Origin: JAAAPF01 sp964481035
Lineage (GTDB): Bacteria; Pseudomonadota; Alphaproteobacteria; Geminicoccales; Geminicoccaceae
DNA length: 21,345 bases
Direction: 5' to 3'
Assembly: GCA_964481035.1 (NCBI GenBank)
Contig: CAYZSE010000048.1
Span: 1 to 21,345 of the forward strand
Shown here: positions 15,170-21,345 of the stretch, one piece after another
Position numbering within the stretch: the first letter of the stretch is position 1
Layout: each line of letters opens with the position of its first letter
Position numbers and translations under genes: made by a program
The notes under the pieces: generated by a model
Database searches by the model: none
Seen by the model: the letters and a program-made list of their open reading frames with translations, nothing else
Told to the model about the DNA's origin: nothing

Positions 15170-16240
15170 GTGGCCGACGAGGACAAGGGCGACCGCACGG
15201 AAGCACCGACCGCCAAGCGGCTCGAGGACGCCCGCAAGGAGGGCCAGGTCGCCTCGTCGCGCGACGTGACGAGCTTCTTCATCCTCGCCACCGGGCTCGT
15301 CCTGGTCTCGCCGATTGCGGCCGGCCAGTTCGCCGGCCTGCTCGGCCCCCTGGCGAGCCTGCTCGAGCGGCCGCACCTGATGGCGACCGATCCGGGCGGG
15401 CTCGCCCGCCTCACCGTTGACCTCGGGCTCGTCGTGGGCGGCATCATGGCCCTGCCGCTCGCCGCCTTCGCGGTCGCGGCCGTGGTCGCCAACCTCGTTC
15501 AGCACGGCCTCGTCTTCAGCCTCAAGCCGGTGACGCCCTCGCTCAAGAAGGTCTCGCCGCTCGCCGGCCTGAAGCGCCTGTTCGGGGCCAAGGCCCTCGC
15601 CGAGTTCCCGAAGAACCTGGCCAAGATCGGCCTAGTCGGTGGCGTGGCCTGGTGGGCGCTGACGCCGGTCGTCGTGGACCTGCCGGCGCTCGCCACCGTC
15701 TCGATGGTCGCCGGCCTGCAGATCATGCAGGACTGGCTGGTGCGCAGCATCGGCGCGGGCCTCGTGATCGTCGGCGTGATCGCCGCGGCCGACTACGCGG
15801 TCCAGCGCCACAGCCACTGGGAAAACCTGAAGATGACCCGCCAGCAGGTCCGCGACGAGCACAAGCAGACCGACGGCGACCCGCACGTCAAGGCGCGGAT
15901 CCGCCAGATCCGCAGCGAGCGGGCGCGCCACCGCATGATGCAGGCGGTGCCCGAGGCGACCGTGGTGGTGACCAACCCGACCCACTTCGCGGTCGCCCTC
16001 AAATACGAGCCGGGCAGCACGCCGGCGCCCGAGGTGGTCGCCAAGGGCGCCGACGCGGTCGCCTTCCGCATCCGCGCCGCGGCGCGCGAGCACCATGTGC
16101 CGGTGATCGAGAACAGAACCCTCGCGCGCGCCCTCTACGCCGACGTCGAGGTCGGCCAGACGATCCCCCGCAAGCACTTCGAGGCGGTCGCCGACGTCAT
16201 CGGCTTCGTGCTCCGCCAGCGTGACGCGGCGCGCGGTTAG
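15170..16240 (+). CDS. flhB: Flagellar export-gate switch protein FlhB
   Basis: The 356-residue protein has the conserved N-terminal soluble stretch DRTEAPTAKRLEDARKEGQVASSRD, four membrane helices (about 34-210) and the cytoplasmic switch domain. The self-cleavage motif NPTH is intact at 269-272, the same numbering as the Salmonella enzyme, so the change of export from rod/hook to filament substrates should work. The GTG start at 15170 is three bases after fliR. It is the last gene of the flagellar run; the next gene is convergent, 39 nt away, with no obvious terminator between. Confidence 0.96.
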   Translation: MADEDKGDRTEAPTAKRLEDARKEGQVASSRDVTSFFILATGLVLVSPIAAGQFAGLLGPLASLLERPHLMATDPGGLARLTVDLGLVVGGIMALPLAAFAVAAVVANLVQHGLVFSLKPVTPSLKKVSPLAGLKRLFGAKALAEFPKNLAKIGLVGGVAWWALTPVVVDLPALATVSMVAGLQIMQDWLVRSIGAGLVIVGVIAAADYAVQRHSHWENLKMTRQQVRDEHKQTDGDPHVKARIRQIRSERARHRMMQAVPEATVVVTNPTHFAVALKYEPGSTPAPEVVAKGADAVAFRIRAAAREHHVPVIENRTLARALYADVEVGQTIPRKHFEAVADVIGFVLRQRDAARG

Positions 16241-16279
16241 AACCCGCTCCGCTCGGCCTCGACCGCGCCGCGGCACCGC

Positions 16280-16981
16280 TCAGGCGCGGCCTTGCGCCTT
16301 GGCCGCCTCGTAGCGCCGCCGGTTCTCCTCGTCGGCGGGATAGAGGCCCGGCAGGGCGGCGCCGGCGCGCACCTCGGCCATGATCCAGGCCTCCAGGCGC
16401 TCCTGCTCGGCGCCGAGTGCCGCCACCTCCTCGGCCAGGGCCCGGGGGAGGCAGACCGCCCCGTCCCGGTCGGCGACGATGATGTCGCCCGGAAACACGG
16501 CGACCCCGCCGCAGCCCACCGGCTCCTGCCAGCCGACGAAGGTGAGCCCCGCCACCGAGGGCGGTGCCGCCACGCCGGCGCACCAGACCGGCAGGGCCGT
16601 GGCGAGCACGCCGTCGCGGTCGCGGATGACCCCGTCGGTGACCAGCGCCGCGACGCCCAGGCGCTGCATCCGCGCGCAGAGGATGTCGCCGAAGATGCCG
16701 GCGTTCCGGACCCCCATGGCGTCGACCACGGCGACGGCGCCCGCGGGCATCGCCTCGACGGCGGCGCGGGTCGAGGTCGGCGACGACCACGACGCCGGCG
16801 TCGCCAAGTCCTCGCGGGCCGGCACGAAGCGCAGCGTGAAGGCCGGGCCCGCGACGCGCTCGCCGGCCGCGAGCGGCAGCGGCCCCCGCAGCCAGACGTT
16901 GCGCAGCCCCATCTTCAAGAGCACCGTGGTCAGCGTCGCGGTGGTGACCGCCGCGAGCTGCGCGTTCAGGGTCTCGTCCAT
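16280..16981 (-). CDS. RraA-like / HMG-type aldolase family protein
   Basis: The 233-residue protein shows the RraA fold: TATLTTVLLKMGLRN at the start, GPAFTLRFVPAREDL, GDILCARMQRLGVAALVTDGVIRD in the centre and PVGCGGVAVFPGDIIVADRDG towards the end. The GD and TDGxxRD residues are those that bind metal and substrate in the related 4-hydroxy-4-methyl-2-oxoglutarate aldolases and oxaloacetate decarboxylases. True RraA, an RNase E inhibitor in enterobacteria, is shorter. An aldolase or decarboxylase acting on a small keto-acid is more likely than RNase regulation, but the substrate is unknown. The gene's start overlaps the end of pxpA by 16 bp, so it is in the same operon. Confidence 0.82.
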   Translation of the reverse strand: MDETLNAQLAAVTTATLTTVLLKMGLRNVWLRGPLPLAAGERVAGPAFTLRFVPAREDLATPASWSSPTSTRAAVEAMPAGAVAVVDAMGVRNAGIFGDILCARMQRLGVAALVTDGVIRDRDGVLATALPVWCAGVAAPPSVAGLTFVGWQEPVGCGGVAVFPGDIIVADRDGAVCLPRALAEEVAALGAEQERLEAWIMAEVRAGAALPGLYPADEENRRRYEAAKAQGRA

Positions 16982-17778
16982 TCAGCGTCCTCCCGCGCCG
17001 GGGTCGTCAGGCCGGCACGAAACGCGCGCACGGCGACGCCGGCGCTCTCGAGCCGCCGGCGCAGGGTCTCGGCCATCGCGACCGCCTCGGGGCCGTCGCC
17101 GTGCACGCACACCGTCTCCGGGCAGACCTCCACCCGGTTGCCGGCGAGCGAGGTCAGCGCCCCCTCGTCGAGCATCCGCAAGACCCGGTCCGCGGCCGCC
17201 CCGGCGTCGTGGATGACGGCGCCAGGCGTGCCGCGGGCGACCAGCGTGCCGTCGTCGTTGTAGGCGCGATCGGCGTAGATCTCGCGCACATGGGGCTGGC
17301 CGCGCGCGGCGGCGGCCCGCTCGAGCGCGGTCGCCGCCATGGCGACGACGACGAGATCCTTGCCGAGCCCCGCGACGGCCTCGACGAAGACCCGCGCCAC
17401 GGCCTCGTCCTCGCTCGCCATGTTGGCGAGCGCGCCGTGCAGCTTGACGTGGGAAACGGCGAGGCCGTGCGCCCGGGCGATGGCCTCGAGGGCGCCCACC
17501 TGGTAGCGGACGAGGGTGCGCAGCTCGTCGGCGGCGAGGCCCTGGATGCGCCGCCGGCCGAAGCCCTCGAGATCCTTGAAGCCCGGGTGCGCGCCGACGG
17601 CGACGCCGTGCCGCTTGGCGAGCTGCACCGTCTGGTCCATGACGACCGGATCTCCCGCGTGAAAGCCGCAGGCGATGTTGGCGCTGGTGATGATCTCGAG
17701 GAGATGCTCGTCGGCGCCCATCCGCCAGGGCCCGAAGCTCTCGCCGAGGTCGGCGTTGAGGTCGATGGTGAGCGTCAC
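16966..17778 (-). CDS. pxpA: 5-oxoprolinase subunit PxpA (LamB/YcsF family)
   Basis: The 270-residue protein begins with the family signature IDLNADLGESFGPWRMGADE, continues IITSANIACGFHAGDP, GVAVGAHPGFKDLEGFGRR and KLHGALANM, and includes EVCPETVCVHGDGPEAV near its end. With PxpB and PxpC it cleaves 5-oxoproline (pyroglutamate) to glutamate using ATP. The GTG at 17778 overlaps the pxpC stop (GTGA). The C-terminus runs 16 bp into the following RraA-like gene. The length is somewhat above E. coli PxpA (about 244). Confidence 0.94.
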   Translation of the reverse strand: MTLTIDLNADLGESFGPWRMGADEHLLEIITSANIACGFHAGDPVVMDQTVQLAKRHGVAVGAHPGFKDLEGFGRRRIQGLAADELRTLVRYQVGALEAIARAHGLAVSHVKLHGALANMASEDEAVARVFVEAVAGLGKDLVVVAMAATALERAAAARGQPHVREIYADRAYNDDGTLVARGTPGAVIHDAGAAADRVLRMLDEGALTSLAGNRVEVCPETVCVHGDGPEAVAMAETLRRRLESAGVAVRAFRAGLTTPAREDAEWTRP

Positions 17779-18794
17779 GGCTCCGGCTCCCCGGCGAAGA
17801 CGCCGTCGATCAGGTTGAACGCCAGCAGGTTGTCGCGAGTTCGGCGGGTCCGCACCTGGTCCGGCAGCGCCGTGAGCACGTCGCGGAGATGGCGCAACGC
17901 CGCGACCGCCGCCTCGGGCTGGACCAGTCCGAAGCGGATCGCGTGCCCGCTCGGCAGCTGGGCGAAGGCCGGAAGGTCGGCGGTGATGACCGTGGCGAGG
18001 CGCGGATAGCCGCCGGTCGGCTGGCGATCGGCGAGGAGCACGAGCGGTTGCCCGTCACCGGGCACCTGCACGTCGCCCGCGACGACCGCATCCGAGATGA
18101 GGGTCAGGCCCCGCGCCGGCGTGAACGGCGCCTCGGCCCCCTCCAGCCGGGCCCCCATCCGGTCGCGCGTCGCCGACAGGCGGAAGGTCGTGGCGAGGAA
18201 CCGCTCGCGCTCGGCCGGGTCGAATTCCTCCGCATGGACACCCCAGAGCACGCGGATCGTCGATGGCGTCGGCGCCGCCGGCCGGGCGAGCTCCTTGACC
18301 GTCGGATCGGTCGCCGCGGCGCCGGCGACGAGGCGATCACCGGCCCGGATCGCACGGCCCTCGAGCCCGCCGAAGCCGGCGCGCAGATGCGTCGAGCGAC
18401 TGCCGAGCACTTCGGGCACGTCGATGCCGCCGGCGAGGTGGAGATAGCCGTAGAGGCCGGTTTCGACCTTGCCGAGGCGCAGCGTCTGGCCCGGCTCGAG
18501 CGTGAACGCCGTGCGCCACGGCACCGGGATGCCGTCGACGTGCGCGGCGAGGCTGGCACCCGTGAGCGCCACCCGGACGGGCCCGTCGACGGCCTTGAAG
18601 GTGCCGCCGACGAGGGTCATCTCCAGCGCCGCCAGCTCGGGCGCTTGGCCCAGCAGCGCCGCGCCTTCGAACAAGGCGCGCGGGTCGAGGGCACCGCCCT
18701 CGCTCACCCCCTGGCGCTGCAGGCCCGGACGACGCAGATCCTGGATCGTCCCGTGCAGGCCGCCATCGACCACTTCGAGGGCCGGGCGGCTCAA
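17775..18794 (-). CDS. pxpC: 5-oxoprolinase subunit PxpC (biotin-dependent carboxyltransferase-like domain)
   Basis: The 339-residue protein opens LEVVDGGLHGTIQDLRRPGLQRQGVSEGGALD, the standard PxpC/KipA start, and later shows GGxFKA, GYLHLAGGIDVPEVLGSRSTHLRAGFGGLEGR, VLWGVHAEEF, RMGARLEG and LLADRQPTGGYPRLATVI. These are the conserved blocks of the AHS2 domain. It joins PxpB to form the oxoproline phosphorylation part of the enzyme. The start is taken as TTG at 18794, which overlaps the pxpB stop (TTGA); GTG at 18773 is an alternative. Longer in-frame readings cover pxpB in the wrong frame and are not real. Confidence 0.92.
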   Translation of the reverse strand: MSRPALEVVDGGLHGTIQDLRRPGLQRQGVSEGGALDPRALFEGAALLGQAPELAALEMTLVGGTFKAVDGPVRVALTGASLAAHVDGIPVPWRTAFTLEPGQTLRLGKVETGLYGYLHLAGGIDVPEVLGSRSTHLRAGFGGLEGRAIRAGDRLVAGAAATDPTVKELARPAAPTPSTIRVLWGVHAEEFDPAERERFLATTFRLSATRDRMGARLEGAEAPFTPARGLTLISDAVVAGDVQVPGDGQPLVLLADRQPTGGYPRLATVITADLPAFAQLPSGHAIRFGLVQPEAAVAALRHLRDVLTALPDQVRTRRTRDNLLAFNLIDGVFAGEPEP

Positions 18795-19537
18795 GGCAGC
18801 TCCTCCGCCCGGGCGACGGTCTCGCCCGCGGCGGCGGCCGCGTCGAGGTCGGCGTAGAGCGTCTCGTCGACCGCCGCGAAGACGACCTCGTCGCCGGCGG
18901 CGACGGTGAAGGGCGGCGTGCGGTCGACCTGGAAGGGCCGCCAGGGGCTGCGGCCGATGAGGTGCCAGCCGGTCGGCACCGTGGTCGAGGTCAGGACCGT
19001 CTGGCGCACGGCGACGGCGAGCGTGCCCGGCGGGACGGCCGGCGACAGCTCGTTCCGCCGCGGCAGGTCCCAGCCCGCGCCGAGCGTGCCGGTGTAGAGA
19101 AAGCCCGGGGCGAAACCGATCATGCGGACCCGCTGCGGCGCCGCGCCGTGGTCGGCGACCAGGCTCGCCGCATCGAGCCCGCGCTCGGCAGCGATGGCTT
19201 CGAGGTGCGGCCCGTGCCCGCCGCCGTAGGCGACCGGTACGTGCCACCGACGGCGGCCCTCGGGCGGCGGTGCGGCGAGCCAGTCACGCCCGGTGAGGGC
19301 GTCCTCGAGCAGCGCGCGCAGCCGCTCGTCGTCGAGCTCGAGCGGGTCGAAGCGGACCAGCACCGAGCGAATCGTGGGCGCGGTCTCGACGATGCCCGAG
19401 ACGGCCTCGCCCGTCAGCCATCGGTCGAAGGCGAGCGCCGCGTTGTTGACGGCATCATCGGTGCGCTCGCCGAAGTTGACGAGCCACGCACTGTCGCCGG
19501 CCCGCTGGAGCCGCGGATGGATGGGCGTGTCCTCCAT
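18791..19537 (-). CDS. pxpB: 5-oxoprolinase subunit PxpB (KipI family, AHS1 domain)
   Basis: The 248-residue product has the AHS1 signature. It begins RLQRAGDSAWLVNFGE, has APTIRSVLVRFDP, the HVPVAYGGGHGPHLEAIA segment, and the most conserved block MIGFAPGFLYTGTLGAGWDLPRRNE followed by VPPGTLAVAVRQTVLTSTTVPTGWHLIGRSP. With PxpC it supports ATP-dependent opening of 5-oxoproline. ATG at 19537 is chosen over a TTG 12 codons upstream since the family match starts just after it. Gene order pxpB-pxpC-pxpA with overlapping ends is the common operon. Old names include KipI/allophanate hydrolase subunit 1. Confidence 0.93.
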   Translation of the reverse strand: MEDTPIHPRLQRAGDSAWLVNFGERTDDAVNNAALAFDRWLTGEAVSGIVETAPTIRSVLVRFDPLELDDERLRALLEDALTGRDWLAAPPPEGRRRWHVPVAYGGGHGPHLEAIAAERGLDAASLVADHGAAPQRVRMIGFAPGFLYTGTLGAGWDLPRRNELSPAVPPGTLAVAVRQTVLTSTTVPTGWHLIGRSPWRPFQVDRTPPFTVAAGDEVVFAAVDETLYADLDAAAAAGETVARAEELP

Positions 19538-19598
19538 GGCCGCCAAGGCAGAGCGGCGCGGCCTCGCTGTCAAGCGTCGCCGTTCGCGCGCGGCGCCC

Positions 19599-20501
19599 TC
19601 ACCAGCGCGGGCTGAACCCGTAGTGGCGGTAGAGGCGGCTCTCCGCCGAGCGGTCGATCGCCTCGGCCGCGTCGAAGTCGGGCGCGTCTGCCACCCGGTC
19701 GCGGTCGAGCTGGACCCGGACCTCGCGCGCGCCGTANNNNNNNNNNNNNNNNNNNNNNNNNNNNNNNNNNNNNNNNNNNNNNNNNNNNNNNNNNNNNNNN
19801 NNNNNNNNNNNNNNNNNNNNNNNNNNNNNNNNNNNNCTGGACCCGGACCTCGCGCGCGCCGTAGGAGACCGCCTTCAGCATGTCGGTGCCGACCAGCCGC
19901 CGCTTGCCGGGGAGCCAGCGGCCGGTGTCGACGACGAGGTGGCTGACCCGCCAGCCGTCGTCCGTGTCGACGACGAGGTCCTCTACGTCGCCGATGCGCT
20001 CGTTCGTTCCCTGCACCCGATAGTCGACGATCTCGCGCGCGCTGCGCAGATGCGGGTCGATCTCGCGCGGCTCGTCGAGCCGGGCCTCGACCTCCTCCTC
20101 GACCGGCGACGTCGCCGCTTCCCGCTCGGCCGGCTCGGGCAAGGCCCCCAGAAGGCGAACTCGTAGCACGGCACCGTCGCGGTGATCGGCTGGAGGCCGA
20201 AATGCTCGCGCATCCGGCCCTCGACCTGGCGCGAGACCGGCGGGTGCATGTCCAGCGGCAGGCAGCGCTCCAGGCTCTCGCGGTCGAGGGAAAGCCGGAG
20301 GCGGCGGGCTTCGGTGTCGATCCGCTCGATCTGCTGCGGTGCGATCAGCACGGGCCGATGGCGCAGCCAGCCGGCGGTGTCGACGACCAGATAGCGGACC
20401 CGCGAATCCCGGTCGTCGAAGAGCAGATCTTCGATCGCGCCGACAGTGCCGTCGGTGGCGACGACGGCGAAGCGACGGAGATCCTGCAGGCTGTGCGGCA
20501 T
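19599..20501 (-). CDS. Double PRC-barrel domain protein, reading frame broken in this assembly
   Basis: From ATG at 20501 (with AAGGA before it) the frame encodes a PRC-barrel domain: LRRFAVVATDGTVGAIEDLLFDDRDSRVRYLVVDTAGWLRHRPVLI. It runs to YEFAFWG near 20150, where the match moves to another frame that goes on with a second PRC barrel: DPHLRSAREIVDYRVQGTNERIGDVEDLVVDT. The shift falls on a C5 run (20145-20149, + strand); one more C would join the frames. The 100-N gap then interrupts the end. Removing the gap and one copy of the repeated 27-bp flank gives YGAREVRVQ-LDRDRVADAP and a natural end RLYRHYGFSPRW at 19599-19601. With both corrections the gene is exactly 259 codons (258 residues). 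PRC-barrel proteins of this type often sit with stress genes; the function is unknown. Confidence 0.85.
19710..19736. repeat. 27-bp repeat, left flank of the assembly gap
   Basis: The 27 bases ending at the gap are identical to the 27 bases that follow it (19837-19863). Overlap of the two contig ends, rather than a genuine repeat, is the simplest reading, because joining them restores the PRC-barrel reading frame. Confidence 0.9.
19737..19836. other. Assembly gap of exactly 100 N
   Basis: A run of exactly 100 N, the usual placeholder for a gap of unknown size. It lies within the coding region of the PRC-barrel protein. The flanking 27-bp identity and the restored frame on collapse suggest that no sequence is missing. 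Confidence 0.99.
19837..19863. repeat. 27-bp repeat, right flank of the assembly gap
   Basis: An exact copy of positions 19710-19736 directly after the N run. In the minus-strand gene it encodes YGAREVRVQ, the last strand of the second PRC barrel. Confidence 0.9.
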
Positions 20502-20552
20502 CGCACGTCCTTCCATGCCGGTTGCGGTGCCCCTGCAAGCCCGTGTCCTTGC

Positions 20553-20586
20553 CACGGGTTCCGCGGCGCCGGTGGGGGAACCCGTG
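20553..20586. promoter_or_regulatory. Perfect 10-bp inverted repeat in the PRC-barrel/CBS divergent region
   Basis: CACGGGTTCC (20553-20562) and GGAACCCGTG (20577-20586) are perfect inverted copies with a 14-nt spacer. They lie near the middle of the 162-bp space between two divergent genes, where a dimeric regulator or a shared stress operator could act. It has no T-run and is not placed as a terminator. No regulator is recognised for it. Confidence 0.5.
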
Positions 20587-20611
20587 CCGTCGGCGGTCGT
20601 TGCCCGACGAC

Positions 20612-20631
20612 ACCGACGTGACGGCGTCGGT
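20612..20631. promoter_or_regulatory. Small hairpin in the leader of the CBS-domain gene
   Basis: ACCGACG (20612-20618) pairs with CGTCGGT (20625-20631) around a six-base loop, 33 nt before the CBS gene start. It could be a leader hairpin or an operator half-pair; at this GC content a chance origin is possible. Confidence 0.3.
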
Positions 20632-20663
20632 TGCTTCGACCGACCAGTACGGAGGCTCGACCC

Positions 20664-21077
20664 ATGCAGATCGCCGACGTGATGACCAAGAACGTCACCC
20701 TCGTCTCACCCGACGCCACCCTCGTCGTCGCCGCGGAAGCGATGCGCGACCGCGATGCCGGGGCGATGCCGGTGGGCAAGGACGACGAGCTCATCGGCAT
20801 GCTCACCGACCGCGACATCGTCGTCCGCGGCGTCGCCAGCGGCAAGCCGGTCGAGCGCACGCTCGTCCGCGAGGCGATGACGCGTCAGGTGCTCTATTGC
20901 TTCGAGGACCAGTCGTTGGAGGAGGTCGCGCGCAACATGGCGGAGATCCAGACCCGGCGCTTGCCGGTCGTCAACCGCGACAAGCAGCTCGTCGGCATCG
21001 TCTCGCTCGGCGACATCGCCGCCAACGACGCCGAGGCGGGCAAGATCGCCGAGACGGGCGTCTGCCAGCCGGCTTGA
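20664..21077 (+). CDS. Two-CBS-domain protein
   Basis: The 137-residue soluble protein consists of two CBS motifs forming one Bateman module: IADVMTKNVTLVSPDATLVVAAEAM...GMLTDRDIVVRGVA (about 3-65) and VREAMTRQVLYCFEDQSLEEVARNM...RRLPVVNRDKQLVGIVSLGDIA (about 72-128). Such stand-alone proteins bind adenine nucleotides and often accompany stress genes. ATG at 20664 follows GGAGG at a good spacing; an ATG-like start 11 codons upstream lacks such a site. It diverges from the PRC-barrel gene and is followed by a strong hairpin. Its partner protein is unknown. Confidence 0.93.
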   Translation: MQIADVMTKNVTLVSPDATLVVAAEAMRDRDAGAMPVGKDDELIGMLTDRDIVVRGVASGKPVERTLVREAMTRQVLYCFEDQSLEEVARNMAEIQTRRLPVVNRDKQLVGIVSLGDIAANDAEAGKIAETGVCQPA

Positions 21078-21086
21078 GATCGCGGC

Positions 21087-21111
21087 GCGGGCGGGCCGGA
21101 CGCCCGCCCGC
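21087..21111 (+). terminator. GC-rich hairpin after the CBS-domain gene
   Basis: GCGGGCGGGC (21087-21096) and GCCCGCCCGC (21102-21111) form a perfect 10-bp stem with a 5-nt loop (CGGAC), starting 9 nt after the CBS stop codon. No T-run follows, but position, stem strength and short loop fit a terminator or an mRNA end-protecting hairpin between this gene and the next. Confidence 0.5.
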
Positions 21112-21149
21112 ATCCCAGCGCCCGCAGCCCGCCGAGGAGGATCATCCCC

Positions 21150-21345
21150 ATGCCCGCGGCCGATCCCAAGCGAGCCGAGGCCGAGCTCTGGGAGCTTCTG
21201 GAGGCTTTCCAGACCGGGATGTTGACCGCGCTCGATGGCGTCCAGCTCCGTTCGCGGCCGATGCACGTCATCGACGACCGCGAGCGCCTCAAGGCGCTCT
21301 GGAGCCCGTTCGTCGACGTCTGGTTCGAGGGTGGCCCCGAGGACC
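21150..21345 (+). CDS. Pyridoxamine-phosphate-oxidase-like general stress protein, cut by the window edge and apparently lacking its middle
   Basis: ATG at 21150 follows GAGGAGG. The 65 residues visible begin AELWELLEAFQTGMLTALDGVQLRSRPM, the normal first helix and strands of the flavin-binding general stress protein 26-like family. The next residues, HVIDDRERLKALWSPFVDVWFEGGPED, correspond to a part of the family that normally lies about 50-60 residues later (the ALW-PFV-W-GGPED region). The central barrel strands, which normally carry much of the flavin site, are therefore missing around codon 38 (21261), with the frame kept. This may be a real deletion or an assembly collapse. The gene runs off the window. 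Confidence 0.7.
   Translation, partial: MPAADPKRAEAELWELLEAFQTGMLTALDGVQLRSRPMHVIDDRERLKALWSPFVDVWFEGGPED

Noticed and set aside
14120..15505. Open frame of 461 codons on the - strand across fliQ, fliR and flhB
   Set aside because: Antisense artefact: charged repeats such as RRHQAVHH and no family match.
19710..19863. Target-site duplication of a mobile element hidden by the gap
   Set aside because: Twenty-seven bases is long for a target-site duplication, no transposase or terminal repeat is seen, and collapsing the copies restores a normal protein.

Overview
The window is a GC-rich stretch of a bacterial chromosome, most likely an alphaproteobacterium of a Rhodospirillales-like lineage. 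The inference rests on base composition, gene content (YdcH/DUF465, a CsrA next to flagellar rod genes, the flgBC-fliE-fliQR-flhB order, a double PRC-barrel protein beside a CBS protein), frequent GTG/TTG starts and a CtrA-like TTAA-type site before the flagellar genes. No rRNA, tRNA, CRISPR array, phage gene or insertion sequence was seen. Most of it is ordinary core metabolism, transport and motility.

Layout, left to right. 178-1848 (-) is an L-lactate permease. 2195-5797 (-) is a pqiABC-type inter-membrane lipid transport operon. Divergent from it, 5971-8534 (+) encodes a CPA2/Kef-type cation:proton antiporter with an NAD-binding domain, translationally coupled to a two-domain universal stress protein. 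8546-10113 (-) holds 6-phosphofructokinase coupled to a TIGR02444-type small protein. 10236-10424 (+) is a short YdcH-like coiled-coil protein whose end overlaps the end of the next operon. 10404-12893 (-) is a tight operon csrA-purE-purK-diguanylate cyclase. Divergent from csrA, 12989-16240 (+) is a flagellar operon flgB-flgC-fliE-fliQ-fliR-flhB. 16280-19537 (-) is a pxpB-pxpC-pxpA 5-oxoprolinase operon with an RraA/aldolase-like gene overlapping its end. 19599-20501 (-) is a double PRC-barrel protein that is broken in this assembly. 20664-21077 (+) is a two-CBS-domain protein, and 21150 to the window end is a flavin-binding stress protein that appears to lack its middle.

How the genes fit together: the csrA/flgB divergent region is the regulatory centre. 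It sets a post-transcriptional regulator and a c-di-GMP synthase (in one operon with purine synthesis) back to back with rod and export-gate genes for the flagellum, and carries a CtrA-like site. The right end (PRC-barrel, CBS, flavin-binding stress protein) looks like a general stress group.

The right end also shows sequence-quality problems. A 100-N gap is flanked by identical 27-bp ends that almost certainly overlap. A C5 run in the same gene is probably one base short. Correcting both gives one continuous 258-residue protein. No clearly new biological system was recognised; the best leads are the csrA-pur-cyclase operon with its CtrA-like site, and the RraA-like gene joined to the oxoprolinase operon.
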